Made by a program: the position numbers and the translations under genes
Part shown: positions 18,144-26,807 of the stretch, piece by piece
How the letters are laid out: each line of letters starts with the position of its first letter
Numbering within the stretch: position 1 is the first letter of the stretch
Assembly (NCBI RefSeq): GCF_014725735.1
Contig: NZ_CP061368.1
Coordinates: 2,061,225-2,125,224, forward strand
Origin: Wenzhouxiangella sp. AB-CW3
GTDB lineage: Bacteria; Pseudomonadota; Gammaproteobacteria; Xanthomonadales; Wenzhouxiangellaceae
Length of the DNA stretch: 64,000 nucleotides
Reading direction: 5' to 3'
Notes under the pieces: model-generated
Databases searched by the model: none
Told to the model about the DNA's origin: nothing
The model's input: the letters and a program-made list of their open reading frames with translations, nothing else

Positions 18144-18262
18144 GTAGACCGGGGATGCATCCCCGGTGAACAAGCGCCAAACCACCGCCCAAAACGCCGG
18201 CGATGCAACGCCGGCCTACGCCAGACGCCACAACCCAGGTAGACCGGGGTTGCATCTCCGGT
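18144..18262. repeat. Cluster of three REP hairpins
   Basis: Three imperfect palindromes are of the same types as in the large array at 21300-22551: CCGGGGATGCATCCCCGG, CGCCGGCGATGCAACGCCGG, and a CCGGGGTTGCATCTCCGG copy. Each is flanked by the conserved GTAGACC or CCTACG edges. They are non-autonomous elements probably mobilised by the RAYT encoded at 20772-21287. Confidence 0.85.
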
Positions 18263-18283
18263 AAACAAGCTTGAATGCCCCCC

Positions 18284-18299
18284 TGGCAAAAAAATTGCA
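18284..18299 (+). promoter_or_regulatory. Sigma-54 promoter of the TPR-sulfotransferase gene
   Basis: The sequence is TGGCAA-AAAAA-TTGCA. It differs from TGGCAC-N5-TTGCA at one position and has exact GG-GC spacing. Transcription would begin near 18310, about 28 bases before the ATG. It places this gene in the same RpoN regulon as the basal-body operons. Confidence 0.75.
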
Positions 18300-18337
18300 C
18301 AATAACCTGCAGACCAGAACCCGATTCGGAACCCGCC

Positions 18338-20479
18338 ATGAGCACCGAAAAACTCGCCCGCGCCCACAATCTTCTCGAACAGGGCAAACTGTCCGAAGCC
18401 GAAACCCAGTACCGCGAAATCCTGGCCCTGGAACCGGGACATGCCAGCGCCCACCATGGTCTTGCACGCGTGGCCCTGGCTTCCGATCAACCGGCCGCCG
18501 CGGCCGAGTTGCTGCAGAAGGCACTGCATGCCGAACCCGGCAACCCGGACCACTGGCTGGCCCTGGCGCGTGCCCTGACCCTGGCCGGCTTTCCCGATGA
18601 TGCCGGGAAGGTGCTGGCCGAAGGTCAGGCCGCCGGGGTTCTGGGCGACGATTCCGGTCCCAAGGCGGAACTGCCACACCATGCGAAGAAAGAGCTGGCC
18701 GACGCCAACAAGGCCGCATCGCGTGGCCAGTTCCGTCGGGCCGAGAAAATCATGGCGGATCTGGTCCGCCGCTGGCCAGAACACTTTGAAGTTCAGCAAC
18801 TGCTGGGAAAGATCCTTGCCCGCCAGCAAAAGCACCGCGAAGCCATCGAGCCGCTTTACGAGGCTCACAAGCTCGACCGCAAGAATACCGAGGTACTGGC
18901 CATTCTCGGTAGCTGTCTTCAGAGCCTGCGGCAACTGGGCGATGCACGAAAGTGCTTTGAACAGGTGCTGGCCATGGAGCCGGACAATGCCGGGGTGCAC
19001 AATCAACTGGCCTCCGTTCTTCACAGTCTCAACGAAGACCAATCCGCCCTTGAACATGCCGAGCGGGCGCTGGCCATCAAGCCCGATTTTCCCAGTGCCC
19101 TGATCAACAAGGGCAACGCGCTGCGCGGCCTGAAACGAACCGATGCGGCCAGAGAAGCCTACCAGCAGGCAAGACACTTGCAACCTGATTACTTCGCCGC
19201 CGAGGCCAACCTCGGCACTGTGGACCGCGATGACGGCCACACCTTGAGTGCGCGCGACCATTACAAGCGCTCACTGGAACTGAAGCCGGACCAGCCGGAC
19301 ATTCTTCATAACCTGGGCTCGGTTCATATGGATCTTGGCGAGCCGGAAGAGGCATTGGCCTGTTACCGGGAAGCCGCGCGACTGGCCCCGCATCGAATCG
19401 AAACCCTGGAAGCCGTCGGTGATCTCACCACCTGGGCCGATGCTGAAGACAAGCATTTGCAGGCACTGACCGAAGCGCTTGATGCCGGGCACCTGCCTTT
19501 GCAGGAACAGGTGTTCGCCGGCTTCGCACTGGGCAAGGCACTGCTGGACCTCGGTGAAGAAGACGCCGCCTTCCAGCGCTACCAACAGGCCAACCTTTGC
19601 GCGCGCAAGCTCTACGGCAAACATCAGCCTGAGCTGGCGATCGGGCTTCTGAAGGTCTTTGGTGGATTCATGAAACCGGGATTCCTCGAAAAAAGAAAGG
19701 ACTTCGGGGACACCGATGCGTGTGAGATCTTCGTGATGGGCTTTTCACGCAGCGGCAAGTCGCTGGTCGAAAGCCTGATCACCGGCGACCCGGACATCAC
19801 GCCATGCCGGGAACAGCGCGATTTCATGGTATTCGGGCACAGCAGACTCGGCGCCGAGAAGAACAAGTTCTCGTCCCGCCATCTCATCAATTACATCCGT
19901 GAACTTGAGGCAGATGAGAGTCGACGGGAAGCCGCACGCTATCTGGACCAGTACAACCCCGAACGAATGCCTCGGACGCTGACCAACCCGGGCAACCTCC
20001 CCTTGCTGGGCTTTCTTCCACTCTGGATGCCCAAGACCCCGATCATCTTCTGCCGCCGGGACCTGATGGATCTTGGCCTGTCATGCTATTTCAAGCGCTA
20101 TGCACAGGGCCACGAGTACAGCTACGATCTCGCTGCCCTGGGCCAGGAAATCCGGCTCAACGATGCCTTTATCGACCTGTGGCTGGAATACCTTCCCAAC
20201 CCCATGCTCGAAGTGCACTACGAGGACGTCGTGCGCCAGCCCGAGCAAACCGCCCGGACGATTCACGAGTTTCTTGGCCGCGAATGGAAGCCGGAGTATC
20301 TGGACGTGCTCGACACCCGCCAGGACCTGGCCGCCGCGCTGGGCCCGGCCGGCTCCGTCGATGCACCAATGGCCCTGCGCGATGACTTCATCGGCTTTTC
20401 AAAGCCTTTTCATCACCGACTTGAGCCCCTGGTCAAGGGATACGAAAGCATCAACATCAAGAAAACGTCGGACGAGTAG
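18338..20479 (+). CDS. TPR-repeat sulfotransferase family protein, possibly acting on flagellin
   Basis: 713 residues. The N-terminal 430 residues are tetratricopeptide repeats (for example AHNLLEQGKLSEAETQYREI and AREAYQQARHLQPDYFAAEA), a protein-binding superhelix. The C-terminal 260 residues are a sulfotransferase-like domain: the PAPS-binding loop reads EIFVMGFSRSGKSLVESLIT, and a later conserved stretch is LEVHYEDVVRQPEQTARTIH. No signal peptide, so cytoplasmic. It starts 482 bases from divergent fliC and has a -24/-12 promoter like the basal-body genes. The inferred role is transfer of a sulfo group to flagellin or its glycan, by analogy with TPR-type modifying enzymes of flagellar islands. 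The ATG at 18338 starts the first repeat; an upstream in-frame codon overlaps the promoter. Confidence 0.75.
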   Translation: MSTEKLARAHNLLEQGKLSEAETQYREILALEPGHASAHHGLARVALASDQPAAAAELLQKALHAEPGNPDHWLALARALTLAGFPDDAGKVLAEGQAAGVLGDDSGPKAELPHHAKKELADANKAASRGQFRRAEKIMADLVRRWPEHFEVQQLLGKILARQQKHREAIEPLYEAHKLDRKNTEVLAILGSCLQSLRQLGDARKCFEQVLAMEPDNAGVHNQLASVLHSLNEDQSALEHAERALAIKPDFPSALINKGNALRGLKRTDAAREAYQQARHLQPDYFAAEANLGTVDRDDGHTLSARDHYKRSLELKPDQPDILHNLGSVHMDLGEPEEALACYREAARLAPHRIETLEAVGDLTTWADAEDKHLQALTEALDAGHLPLQEQVFAGFALGKALLDLGEEDAAFQRYQQANLCARKLYGKHQPELAIGLLKVFGGFMKPGFLEKRKDFGDTDACEIFVMGFSRSGKSLVESLITGDPDITPCREQRDFMVFGHSRLGAEKNKFSSRHLINYIRELEADESRREAARYLDQYNPERMPRTLTNPGNLPLLGFLPLWMPKTPIIFCRRDLMDLGLSCYFKRYAQGHEYSYDLAALGQEIRLNDAFIDLWLEYLPNPMLEVHYEDVVRQPEQTARTIHEFLGREWKPEYLDVLDTRQDLAAALGPAGSVDAPMALRDDFIGFSKPFHHRLEPLVKGYESINIKKTSDE

Positions 20480-20480
20480 A

Positions 20481-20690
20481 GCGCCGGCGATGCAACGCCG
20501 GCCTACGCCAGGTGGCATCATTTCCCGGCTTAGACTGGGGTAGCACAGGGTGAAAGCACGGGACGGCTTGCGCAGCAAGAAGCGCCGCGCTGGAATCCGG
20601 CCGCGCGTGTCCCCGGCGCACGGACTCCGGATGGATGCCCGGGAACGCCGGCCATGCCAGGCCGGCCTACCAGTGGCATCATTTCCCATC
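20481..20690. repeat. REP hairpins between sulfotransferase and RAYT genes
   Basis: Two REP palindromes occur: GCGCCGGCGATGCAACGCC type at 20481-20507, and an AACGCCGGCCATGCCAGGCC type at 20643-20670. Each is followed by a TGGCATCATT-like tail also seen in the downstream array. Between them lies the first copy of an 87-base direct repeat. Confidence 0.8.
20531..20617. repeat. 87-bp direct repeat, copy 1
   Basis: It begins TAGACTGGGGTAGCACAGGG and ends CGCGCGTGTCCCCGGC. It aligns without gaps to 22553-22639 with about ten substitutions. The two copies bracket the RAYT gene and the REP array. Confidence 0.85.
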
Positions 20691-20771
20691 GTAGCTTGGC
20701 ATGATTCGGAAAATTCCTACAACCGTTCGCGCCCTTTTTCTGATGACCCGCCCAGGGTCTCCTCGGAAAAT

Positions 20772-21287
20772 ATGCGCATGGCGCGGTTCAGACGATACTT
20801 TCAACCCGAAGACTGGGTATTCCTGACGCTGGTGACCGGAAACCGCCGGCCCTGGTTGCGTGAAAGTCGAGACAAGCGGCAATTGCTGCAATGCATGCGG
20901 GCCCTCAAGCGTGACCTGCCGTTCCGGCATCTGGCGCATGTGATTCTTGACGATCATCTGCATTGGCTGCTGATTGCCGATGAAGGGCATGACATCCCTG
21001 CCCTGGTGTCTTCGCTCAAGCGGCGGGTATGTTTTGAACGCCGCGATCGCGGCCTTTCGTGGCGGGGGTTGTGGCAGGCGCGGTATTACGACCATATCCT
21101 GCGTGATGATCGCGATTTCCGGGTTCACATGGATTACATCCATTACAACCCGGTGCGGCATGGTTATGTCGCCATGGCGCGTCAGTACCGGTGGTCGAGT
21201 TTTCATGCCTGGGTCGAGCGCGGGTTGTATGAGCCGTGTTGGGGTATGCGGGAACCGGATTCGATTGGTGGGTTGAATCTGGAGTAG
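20772..21287 (+). CDS. REP-associated tyrosine transposase (RAYT, IS200/IS605-like)
   Basis: 171 residues. The HUH motif is HVILDDHLHWLL (His62 and His64). The catalytic tyrosine lies in DYIHYNPVRHGYV (Tyr122 or Tyr125), and the C-terminal WSSFHAWVERG is typical of the family. RAYTs are single-copy, domesticated Y1 transposases that nick and spread REP palindromes. Start choice: the ATG at 20772 is preferred because homology begins at once (MARFRRYF); the frame extends upstream through repeat sequence and is not believed. It sits between REP clusters on both sides, the expected genetic arrangement. Confidence 0.92.
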   Translation: MRMARFRRYFQPEDWVFLTLVTGNRRPWLRESRDKRQLLQCMRALKRDLPFRHLAHVILDDHLHWLLIADEGHDIPALVSSLKRRVCFERRDRGLSWRGLWQARYYDHILRDDRDFRVHMDYIHYNPVRHGYVAMARQYRWSSFHAWVERGLYEPCWGMREPDSIGGLNLE

Positions 21288-21299
21288 ATCGGGGGTGGG

Positions 21300-22551
21300 A
21301 GAACGCCGGCCATGCAAGGCCGGCCTACGAGGTGGCATCATTAGCCGGTGTAGGCGTAGACCGGGGTTGCATCCCCGGTGCACGGACGCCGGATAGATGC
21401 CGCGGAACGCCGGCCATGCAAGGCCGGCCTACAAGGTGGCATCATTAGCCGGTGTAGGCGTAGGCCGGGGCTGCGTCCCCGGTGTAGGGAGCTTGAATCG
21501 ATGCCGGGAACGCCGGCGACGCAACGCCGGCCCACGAATACCGCACCCGCAATATTGCCGGTGGCCGAATCTCAGGCGTAGACCGGGGTTGCATCCCCGG
21601 TGCACAGACGCCGGATAGATGCCGCGGAACGCCGGCCATGCAAGGCCGGCCTACAAGGTGGCATCATTAGCCGGTGCAGGCGTAGGCCGGGGCTGCGTCC
21701 CCGGTGTAGTGCACGGACGCCGAATCGATGCCGGGAACGCCGGCGACGCAACGCCGGCCCACGAATACCGCACCCGCAATATTGCCGGTGGCCGAATCTC
21801 AGGCGTAGACCGGGGTTGCATCCCCGGTGCACGGACGCCGGATAGATGCCGGGAACTACGAGATGGCATCATTAGCCGGTGCAGGCGTAGGCCGGGGCTG
21901 CGTCCCCGGTGTAGTGCACGGACGCCGAATCGATGCCGGGAACGCCGGCGACGCAACGCCGGCCCAGGAATACCGCACCCGCAATATTGCCGGTGGCCGA
22001 ATCTCAGGCGTAGACCGGGGTTGCATCCCCGGTGCACAGACGCCGGATAGATGCCGCGGAACGCCGGCCATGCAAGGCCGGCCTACAAGGTGGCATCATT
22101 AGCCGGTGTAGGCGTAGGCCGGGGCTGCGTCCCCGGTGTAGGGAGCTTGAATCGATGCCGGGAACGCCGGCGACGCAACGCCGGCCCAGGAATACCGCAC
22201 CCGCAATATTGCCGGTGGCCGAGTCTCAGGCGTAGACCGGGGTTGCATCCCCGGTGCACGGACGCCGGATAGATGCCGCGGAACGCCGGCCATGCAAGGC
22301 CGGCCTACGAGATGGCATCATTAGCCGGTGTAGGCGTAGACCGGGGTTGCATCCCCGGTGTAGGGAGCTTGAATCGATGCCGGGAACGCCGGCGACGCAA
22401 CGCCGGCCCAGGAATACCGCACCCGCAATATTGCCGGTGGCCGAGTCTCAGGCGTAGACCGGGGTTGCATCCCCGGTGCACGGACGCCGGATAGATGCCG
22501 CGGAACGCCGGCCATGCAAGGCCGGCCTACGAGGTGGCATCATTAGCCGGT
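21300..22551. repeat. 222-bp tandem array built of four alternating REP hairpins
   Basis: About five and a half units with a 222-base period. Each unit has four hairpins in order: A (CCGGCCATGCAAGGCCGG), B (CCGGGGCTGCGTCCCCGG), C (GCCGGCGACGCAACGCCGGC) and D (CCGGGGTTGCATCCCCGG). They are joined by fixed linkers such as TGGCATCATTAGCCGGTG and ACCGCACCCGCAATATTGCC. I count 6 A, 4 B, 5 C and 7 D copies. The unit near 21850 lacks hairpin A, and in the unit near 22340 B has the D sequence. Open frames across it recur only because the repeat does; none is a gene. The array lies between the RAYT gene and flgL. Confidence 0.93.
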
Positions 22552-22552
22552 G

Positions 22553-22639
22553 TAGACCGGGGTAGCGCAGGGTGGAAGGGCGGGGCGGCATGCGCAGCAA
22601 GAGGGGCCGCGCTGGAATCCGGCCGCGCGTGTCCCCGGC
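22553..22639. repeat. 87-bp direct repeat, copy 2
   Basis: Ungapped second copy of 20531-20617, in the same orientation, at the far end of the REP array and 18 bases before the flgL stop codon. The RAYT gene and all tandem units lie between the copies. Confidence 0.85.
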
Positions 22640-22657
22640 TCTCTTGCGCGAGCCAGG

Positions 22658-23866
22658 TCAGCCCATGAAGTTGAACAGGTTGAGTTGCTGAACTCGCATG
22701 AAGCTTTGCTGGGCGGCCTGCAGGGCGGTCTGCTGGAACTGGAAGCGGCTGATGGCTTCGGCGTAGTCCAGATCGCGCACTTCCGAGACCAGGGTTTCCA
22801 GCGAGAGCTTGACCTCGGAATGGCTTTCCTCGACATCGTCGAAGGTATTCATGCGCGCGCCCAGGTCGGCACGTAACGTCAACAACTGGTTTTCAAAGCG
22901 GTCGAACTGGGCCAATGTGTCGTCGATGGTCTGCCGCTGTGCGGCACGCTCGCTATCGTTGGCCGGGGCCTGTTCCAGCGCTGCGGCGAGGTTTTCCACG
23001 GTGGCAAAGATGGAGGTGTTTCGGGCCGGCTCGACGACGAATTCATCCCCGATCTCGGGTTGACCGCCGATCGTGATCTCCACGCCCTGGAAAGCAATCA
23101 CCGAATCCGGCTCGAAGGTGCCGGTGGCCACAACATTGGGCGGTGTATCGCTGTCGACGACCTGCCAGTCGTCCGGATCGGGCCCGGCGAATTGCAAGGT
23201 GTAGGTGCCCCCGTCATAAACCGCCTGATCGACCTGTTGGCCGACCTGCACCACGCCCGATCCGGTGTTGCCGGCACCCGGCTCGGCACGCACGATGCCA
23301 TTGCCGTCGCGGATGCGCATGTAGGCCTGGTCGCCGGTCAGCGATTCGGCCGCCGTGGTGCCGGGACCGATCACCAGCTCCCGGGCCTGGCTGTCGCCCC
23401 GGTAAACGACCTCGCCGTTCTCGCGCACGAAGGGCTTGTCGCCGGTTCGTGAGCCGGCAAAGATGTATTCACCGCCCCCGTCCTGGCTGTTGGCGGTCAG
23501 CAGCATTTCTTCGACGCGCTGGCGCAGCTCGGCGGCCACCATGGCGCGCTGATCACTGCCCAGGGTGTCATTGGCCGCCTGCACGGCCAGCTCGCGCGCC
23601 CGCTGGACGGTGTTGCCAGTGCTCGACAGCGCCTGTTCGGCCACTCCCATGCGCTGACGCCCGCGGTCAATGTTCTTCTGAAAGACTTCCTGCTGCTTGA
23701 CCGAGCGCTCCAGTTCCTGAAGTCGCGCCGCGCCAACCGGGTCGTCGGACGGGTTGTTGATGCGCCGGCCAGTGGTGAGCTGCAACTGGGTCTGATTGAG
23801 ATTGGACTGCTGGCCCAGTATGCCGTTGAGTCCGGACTGGTACAGCCACTGGGTAGAGACACGCAT
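22658..23866 (-). CDS. flgL: Hook-filament junction protein FlgL (HAP3)
   Basis: 402 residues. The N-terminus MRVSTQWLYQSGLNGILGQQ followed by a flagellin-like helix (TTGRRINNPSDDPVGAARLQ) is diagnostic. The C-terminus has the flagellin-type helix ALQAAQQSFMRVQQLNLFNF. FlgL joins FlgK to the filament. The ATG at 23866 has GGAGG eight bases upstream; an adjacent GTG is in frame one codon earlier. It follows flgK directly, with a three-base gap, and shares the FliA promoter upstream of flgK. Confidence 0.95.
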   Translation of the reverse strand: MRVSTQWLYQSGLNGILGQQSNLNQTQLQLTTGRRINNPSDDPVGAARLQELERSVKQQEVFQKNIDRGRQRMGVAEQALSSTGNTVQRARELAVQAANDTLGSDQRAMVAAELRQRVEEMLLTANSQDGGGEYIFAGSRTGDKPFVRENGEVVYRGDSQARELVIGPGTTAAESLTGDQAYMRIRDGNGIVRAEPGAGNTGSGVVQVGQQVDQAVYDGGTYTLQFAGPDPDDWQVVDSDTPPNVVATGTFEPDSVIAFQGVEITIGGQPEIGDEFVVEPARNTSIFATVENLAAALEQAPANDSERAAQRQTIDDTLAQFDRFENQLLTLRADLGARMNTFDDVEESHSEVKLSLETLVSEVRDLDYAEAISRFQFQQTALQAAQQSFMRVQQLNLFNFMG

Positions 23867-23869
23867 CAC

Positions 23870-25738
23870 TTACCTCCCGACTGCCTGCAGCAGAGACTGG
23901 AAAATGGTATTGGCCGTTTGCACCACGCGCGCATTGGCCTCGTAGGCCTGCTGAAAGCGCATCAGGTCGGCGGCCTCTTCCTCCAGGTTCACCCCGCTGA
24001 CCGACTCCAGAGCCTCCTGCGAAGCCGCAAGCTGGGCCTGGCCGGACTCCAGCGCGGTTTGCGCCGCAGCGGTGGTGCCACCAATATCGGCCAGCATGGC
24101 ATCGGCCTGCTCGACGATGGAACGCTGTCCGCCTTCGAGTATGCCGTTGTCGCGCACGTCCGCCATGGCCAGTGCGTTGCGGTTGTCACCGGCACCGCCG
24201 GTGTTCGACCCCACGGTGAACTCGTCACCGGCCGCCGGTGTACCGCTGATCTGCACGCGCCAGCCATTGACGTCGATATCGTCGCCGCTGGTATAGGTGA
24301 ATGTGTTGCCATCGATTTCGTAGGTGTTGGCATCGATGAAGGTGATATTCACCTCCTCGAGCAGGTCCGGATCATCGATATCGAGAATCTCGCCGCCCGA
24401 TATCTCGGCATTGCCGGTATTGCCAATATCGGCACCGGTGCTGAGCGGGAATGCCGCGGCGATCTCTTCGGGTCGGTTGATCAGCAATGACATGTCTTCC
24501 GCGGCATTGCGCGTCGGTCGGATGCGGAAGCTGTCGCCGGCAGCGGCAGCACCGCTGCCGACCTCGATCTCCATACCGTCGATACTGAAGTTGCCATCCG
24601 GGTCGGTGGCAACGGTTTGCCCGGTGCTGGTATTGAGCAGAGACCACTCGGTGCCGTCGAAGCGTGCCTGATAGTCGTCACCACTCAATGCAGCCGGGTC
24701 GGTGATGGCCACATCCAGCTCGGCCGTGCCCGTATTGCCGGTGGCAGCATTCACCTCGGGGGCACCCACGGCGAAGAAGTCACCGCCCAGATTGCCGTTG
24801 AGATCCATGCCCTGTCGATGCTGGGCATTGAATTCATCGGCCAGGGCAACGGCGGCACGGCCCAGGTCGTTCTGAACCGGCGCGAGCACTTCCTGGCGGA
24901 AGTCGATCAGTCCACCCAGCTTGCCGCCACTGACCTGGTTGGTCACGACCACACCATCCAGGCGCACCTGTGGATCGGTGCGCCCAAAGCGGCCATCCTC
25001 CACGCTCAGCGTGCTGGCCCGATTGCCCAGCACCAGGGTCTGGCCGCTGCCGATGGAGACATCGATCTTGCCCATGTCCTGCTCGACCACGTCGACGTCG
25101 ACTTCCTTCGACAACTGACTGAGCAGGCGATCGCGTTCATCGAGCAGATCGGGAGGAAACTGCCCCTGGGAAGCACCGGGTGAATTGCCGATGCGGCGAT
25201 TGATGTCGGCAATCGACTCGGCCAGACGATTGATCGTGTCAGCCGAATCGCTCATGCGGGTCGTCGACTCGCGATCGAGCGCATCGAGCCGGCCGTTGAG
25301 GTCGGAAAAGCGTTGGGCCAGGCTTTCGGCCTGTCCCAGCAGGGTCTGGCGCACCGGCGTGGATGCCGGGTCATTGGTCAGGCCCTGCACTGACTCGAAG
25401 AAATTCTGCAGACCACCGGACAGACCGCCGGACTCACTGCCCAGCAGGTCGCCGGTGCGCTCCGACAGGCTATGCAGCGTTTCGAGTCTGGCATTCGATG
25501 ATTGTCCGCCACGCACTTCCGAGGTCAGAAAACCGTCATAGATGCGCCGCACATCGGCAATCTGGACACCATTGCCGATAAAGGCATTGCCCACCCGGCC
25601 GGCCGGACGGCTGGAAAAATCCACGCGTTGACGGACATAGCCGTCGGTCGCGGCGTTGGCCACGTTGTTGGATGTAGTGGCCAGCGCACGCTGGAAGGCT
25701 CTCAGGCCCGAAAGAGATGATTGCAGCATGTCTACCAT
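23870..25738 (-). CDS. flgK: Hook-filament junction protein FlgK (HAP1)
   Basis: 622 residues. The rod-type N-terminal motif is LSGLRAFQRALATTSNNVAN followed by ATDGYVRQRV. The long D2/D3 central part is rich in Asp, Gly and Thr, and the C-terminal axial helix contains VNLEEEAADLMRFQQAYEAN and ARVVQTANTIFQSLL. FlgK is the first junction zone between hook and filament and is exported late. A FliA-type promoter lies 70-97 bases upstream, so flgKL can be expressed separately from the flgB-J operon. Confidence 0.95.
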   Translation of the reverse strand: MVDMLQSSLSGLRAFQRALATTSNNVANAATDGYVRQRVDFSSRPAGRVGNAFIGNGVQIADVRRIYDGFLTSEVRGGQSSNARLETLHSLSERTGDLLGSESGGLSGGLQNFFESVQGLTNDPASTPVRQTLLGQAESLAQRFSDLNGRLDALDRESTTRMSDSADTINRLAESIADINRRIGNSPGASQGQFPPDLLDERDRLLSQLSKEVDVDVVEQDMGKIDVSIGSGQTLVLGNRASTLSVEDGRFGRTDPQVRLDGVVVTNQVSGGKLGGLIDFRQEVLAPVQNDLGRAAVALADEFNAQHRQGMDLNGNLGGDFFAVGAPEVNAATGNTGTAELDVAITDPAALSGDDYQARFDGTEWSLLNTSTGQTVATDPDGNFSIDGMEIEVGSGAAAAGDSFRIRPTRNAAEDMSLLINRPEEIAAAFPLSTGADIGNTGNAEISGGEILDIDDPDLLEEVNITFIDANTYEIDGNTFTYTSGDDIDVNGWRVQISGTPAAGDEFTVGSNTGGAGDNRNALAMADVRDNGILEGGQRSIVEQADAMLADIGGTTAAAQTALESGQAQLAASQEALESVSGVNLEEEAADLMRFQQAYEANARVVQTANTIFQSLLQAVGR

Positions 25739-25808
25739 GACAAACCTCGACTTTGGGTGGCGGCACTTGCGGCAGCAACCGCATCAGGCAGACCCACCAT
25801 TCGACTCT

Positions 25809-25835
25809 TCAGCGGCCGCGGCTGAAAATCCTTTA
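25809..25835 (-). promoter_or_regulatory. FliA (sigma-28) promoter of flgKL
   Basis: The minus strand reads TAAAG (25835-25831), 15 bases, CCGCTGA (25815-25809), in the 140-base gap between flgJ and flgK. The -35 half and the CCG are exact and the spacing matches the fliC, fliS and flgM elements; the -10 end is weaker. In Pseudomonas flgKL is likewise FliA-dependent. Confidence 0.6.
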
Positions 25836-25878
25836 ATGCGATGAGCGGATATGAAGTCATGCTGGATACTCCAAGCAT

Positions 25879-26805
25879 TCAGGTACCGAAATGCGGACGC
25901 ACGCTGTCGACGATGCGCGTGATCTTGTCGGCATACTGCGGATCGGTGGCATAGCCGGCCGCCTGCAATGCCTGGGCGAAGCGTCGTGGGTCATTGCCGG
26001 TGCCAGGCACATCCCGGTAGCGGGCCCGTTCACCCAGGAAGCGGGTGTAATCGGCTACTGCCTCGTCCGGAGAGTCATAGGCACGAAACTCGGCGCGCTC
26101 GCGCACCACTTCGCCATCGATGACTTCGGTGGTCATCACGCTGACGGTCTCGCCGTCCCAGTCACTGCCGGCCTTGATGCCGAACAGGTTCCAGGCCGGG
26201 CGCCCATCGCCGTGATGCATGACATGCCGGCCCCAGCCGGTTTCCAGTGCCGACTGGGCGATGATGGCCTCGGCCGGCACATCCAGCTCGGCGGCAGCAC
26301 GGCGCGCCAGCGGCGCCAGCGTGGAAACAAACTCCGCGGGACTGGAGAACGCCTCGTCACGATAGGCCGGTGACTCGCTGGCCCGGGCAGCAGGAGCGGG
26401 CTCAACCGGCGGTGCCACCGGCAGTTCGGGTCGCGCCGGCACAACTGACTCGGGCCAATGCATCTCTTCCGGATCGGTCGCTTCCGCACCTTCCTGCCTG
26501 GCGGCCTCGGGACTGAGCTGGCGGACCATCATGTCGGCCAGGCCCAGGCCACCGCTGCGCGCCATGTCCATCGCGACCTGCTTATCGAACATTTCGTGGT
26601 AGGTGTCCATCTGGAAGCTGTCGAACAAACCACCCTGGATGGTGGCCGAACGCATCTCCTTGAGCATCATCTGGACAAACAGTGCCTCGAACTGCTCGGC
26701 CACCTCGCGCACGGCCTCGGGCGAGTTCTCGCGGGCAGCCGGACGCAGGTTGGCCAGCGCACTGGTATCGCCGAAAAAAGCAGAGTTTGTCGGCGCAACA
26801 CTCAT
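25879..26805 (-). CDS. flgJ: Rod cap and peptidoglycan hydrolase FlgJ
   Basis: 308 residues with two domains. The N-terminal rod-scaffold domain (about 25-100) contains VAEQFEALFVQMMLKEMRSA. A Pro/Ala/Glu-rich linker is followed by a glucosaminidase-type hydrolase domain (about 155-305) with catalytic Glu188 in IIAQSALETGWG and the AWNLFGIKA loop. It caps the growing rod in the periplasm and cuts peptidoglycan to let it pass. The two-domain form is that of beta- and gammaproteobacteria. It starts 2 bases after the flgI stop. Confidence 0.96.
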   Translation of the reverse strand: MSVAPTNSAFFGDTSALANLRPAARENSPEAVREVAEQFEALFVQMMLKEMRSATIQGGLFDSFQMDTYHEMFDKQVAMDMARSGGLGLADMMVRQLSPEAARQEGAEATDPEEMHWPESVVPARPELPVAPPVEPAPAARASESPAYRDEAFSSPAEFVSTLAPLARRAAAELDVPAEAIIAQSALETGWGRHVMHHGDGRPAWNLFGIKAGSDWDGETVSVMTTEVIDGEVVRERAEFRAYDSPDEAVADYTRFLGERARYRDVPGTGNDPRRFAQALQAAGYATDPQYADKITRIVDSVRPHFGT

Positions 26806-26807
26806 GT

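Larger units (their letters stand above)
17856..18337. other. Divergent fliC / sulfotransferase intergenic region
   Basis: This 482-base gap holds, in order: the fliC leader, the FliA promoter at 17981-18007, three REP-type hairpins at 18144-18262, and a sigma-54 promoter at 18284-18299 for the rightward gene. No further gene is seen. The REP hairpins separate the two regulatory regions. Confidence 0.7.

Noticed and set aside
21300-22551. Possible CRISPR array or a family of repeated small genes
   Set aside because: The period is fixed at 222 bases with conserved linkers, so there are no unique spacers, and no cas genes are near. Open frames recur only because the repeat does, and carry no recognisable domains.
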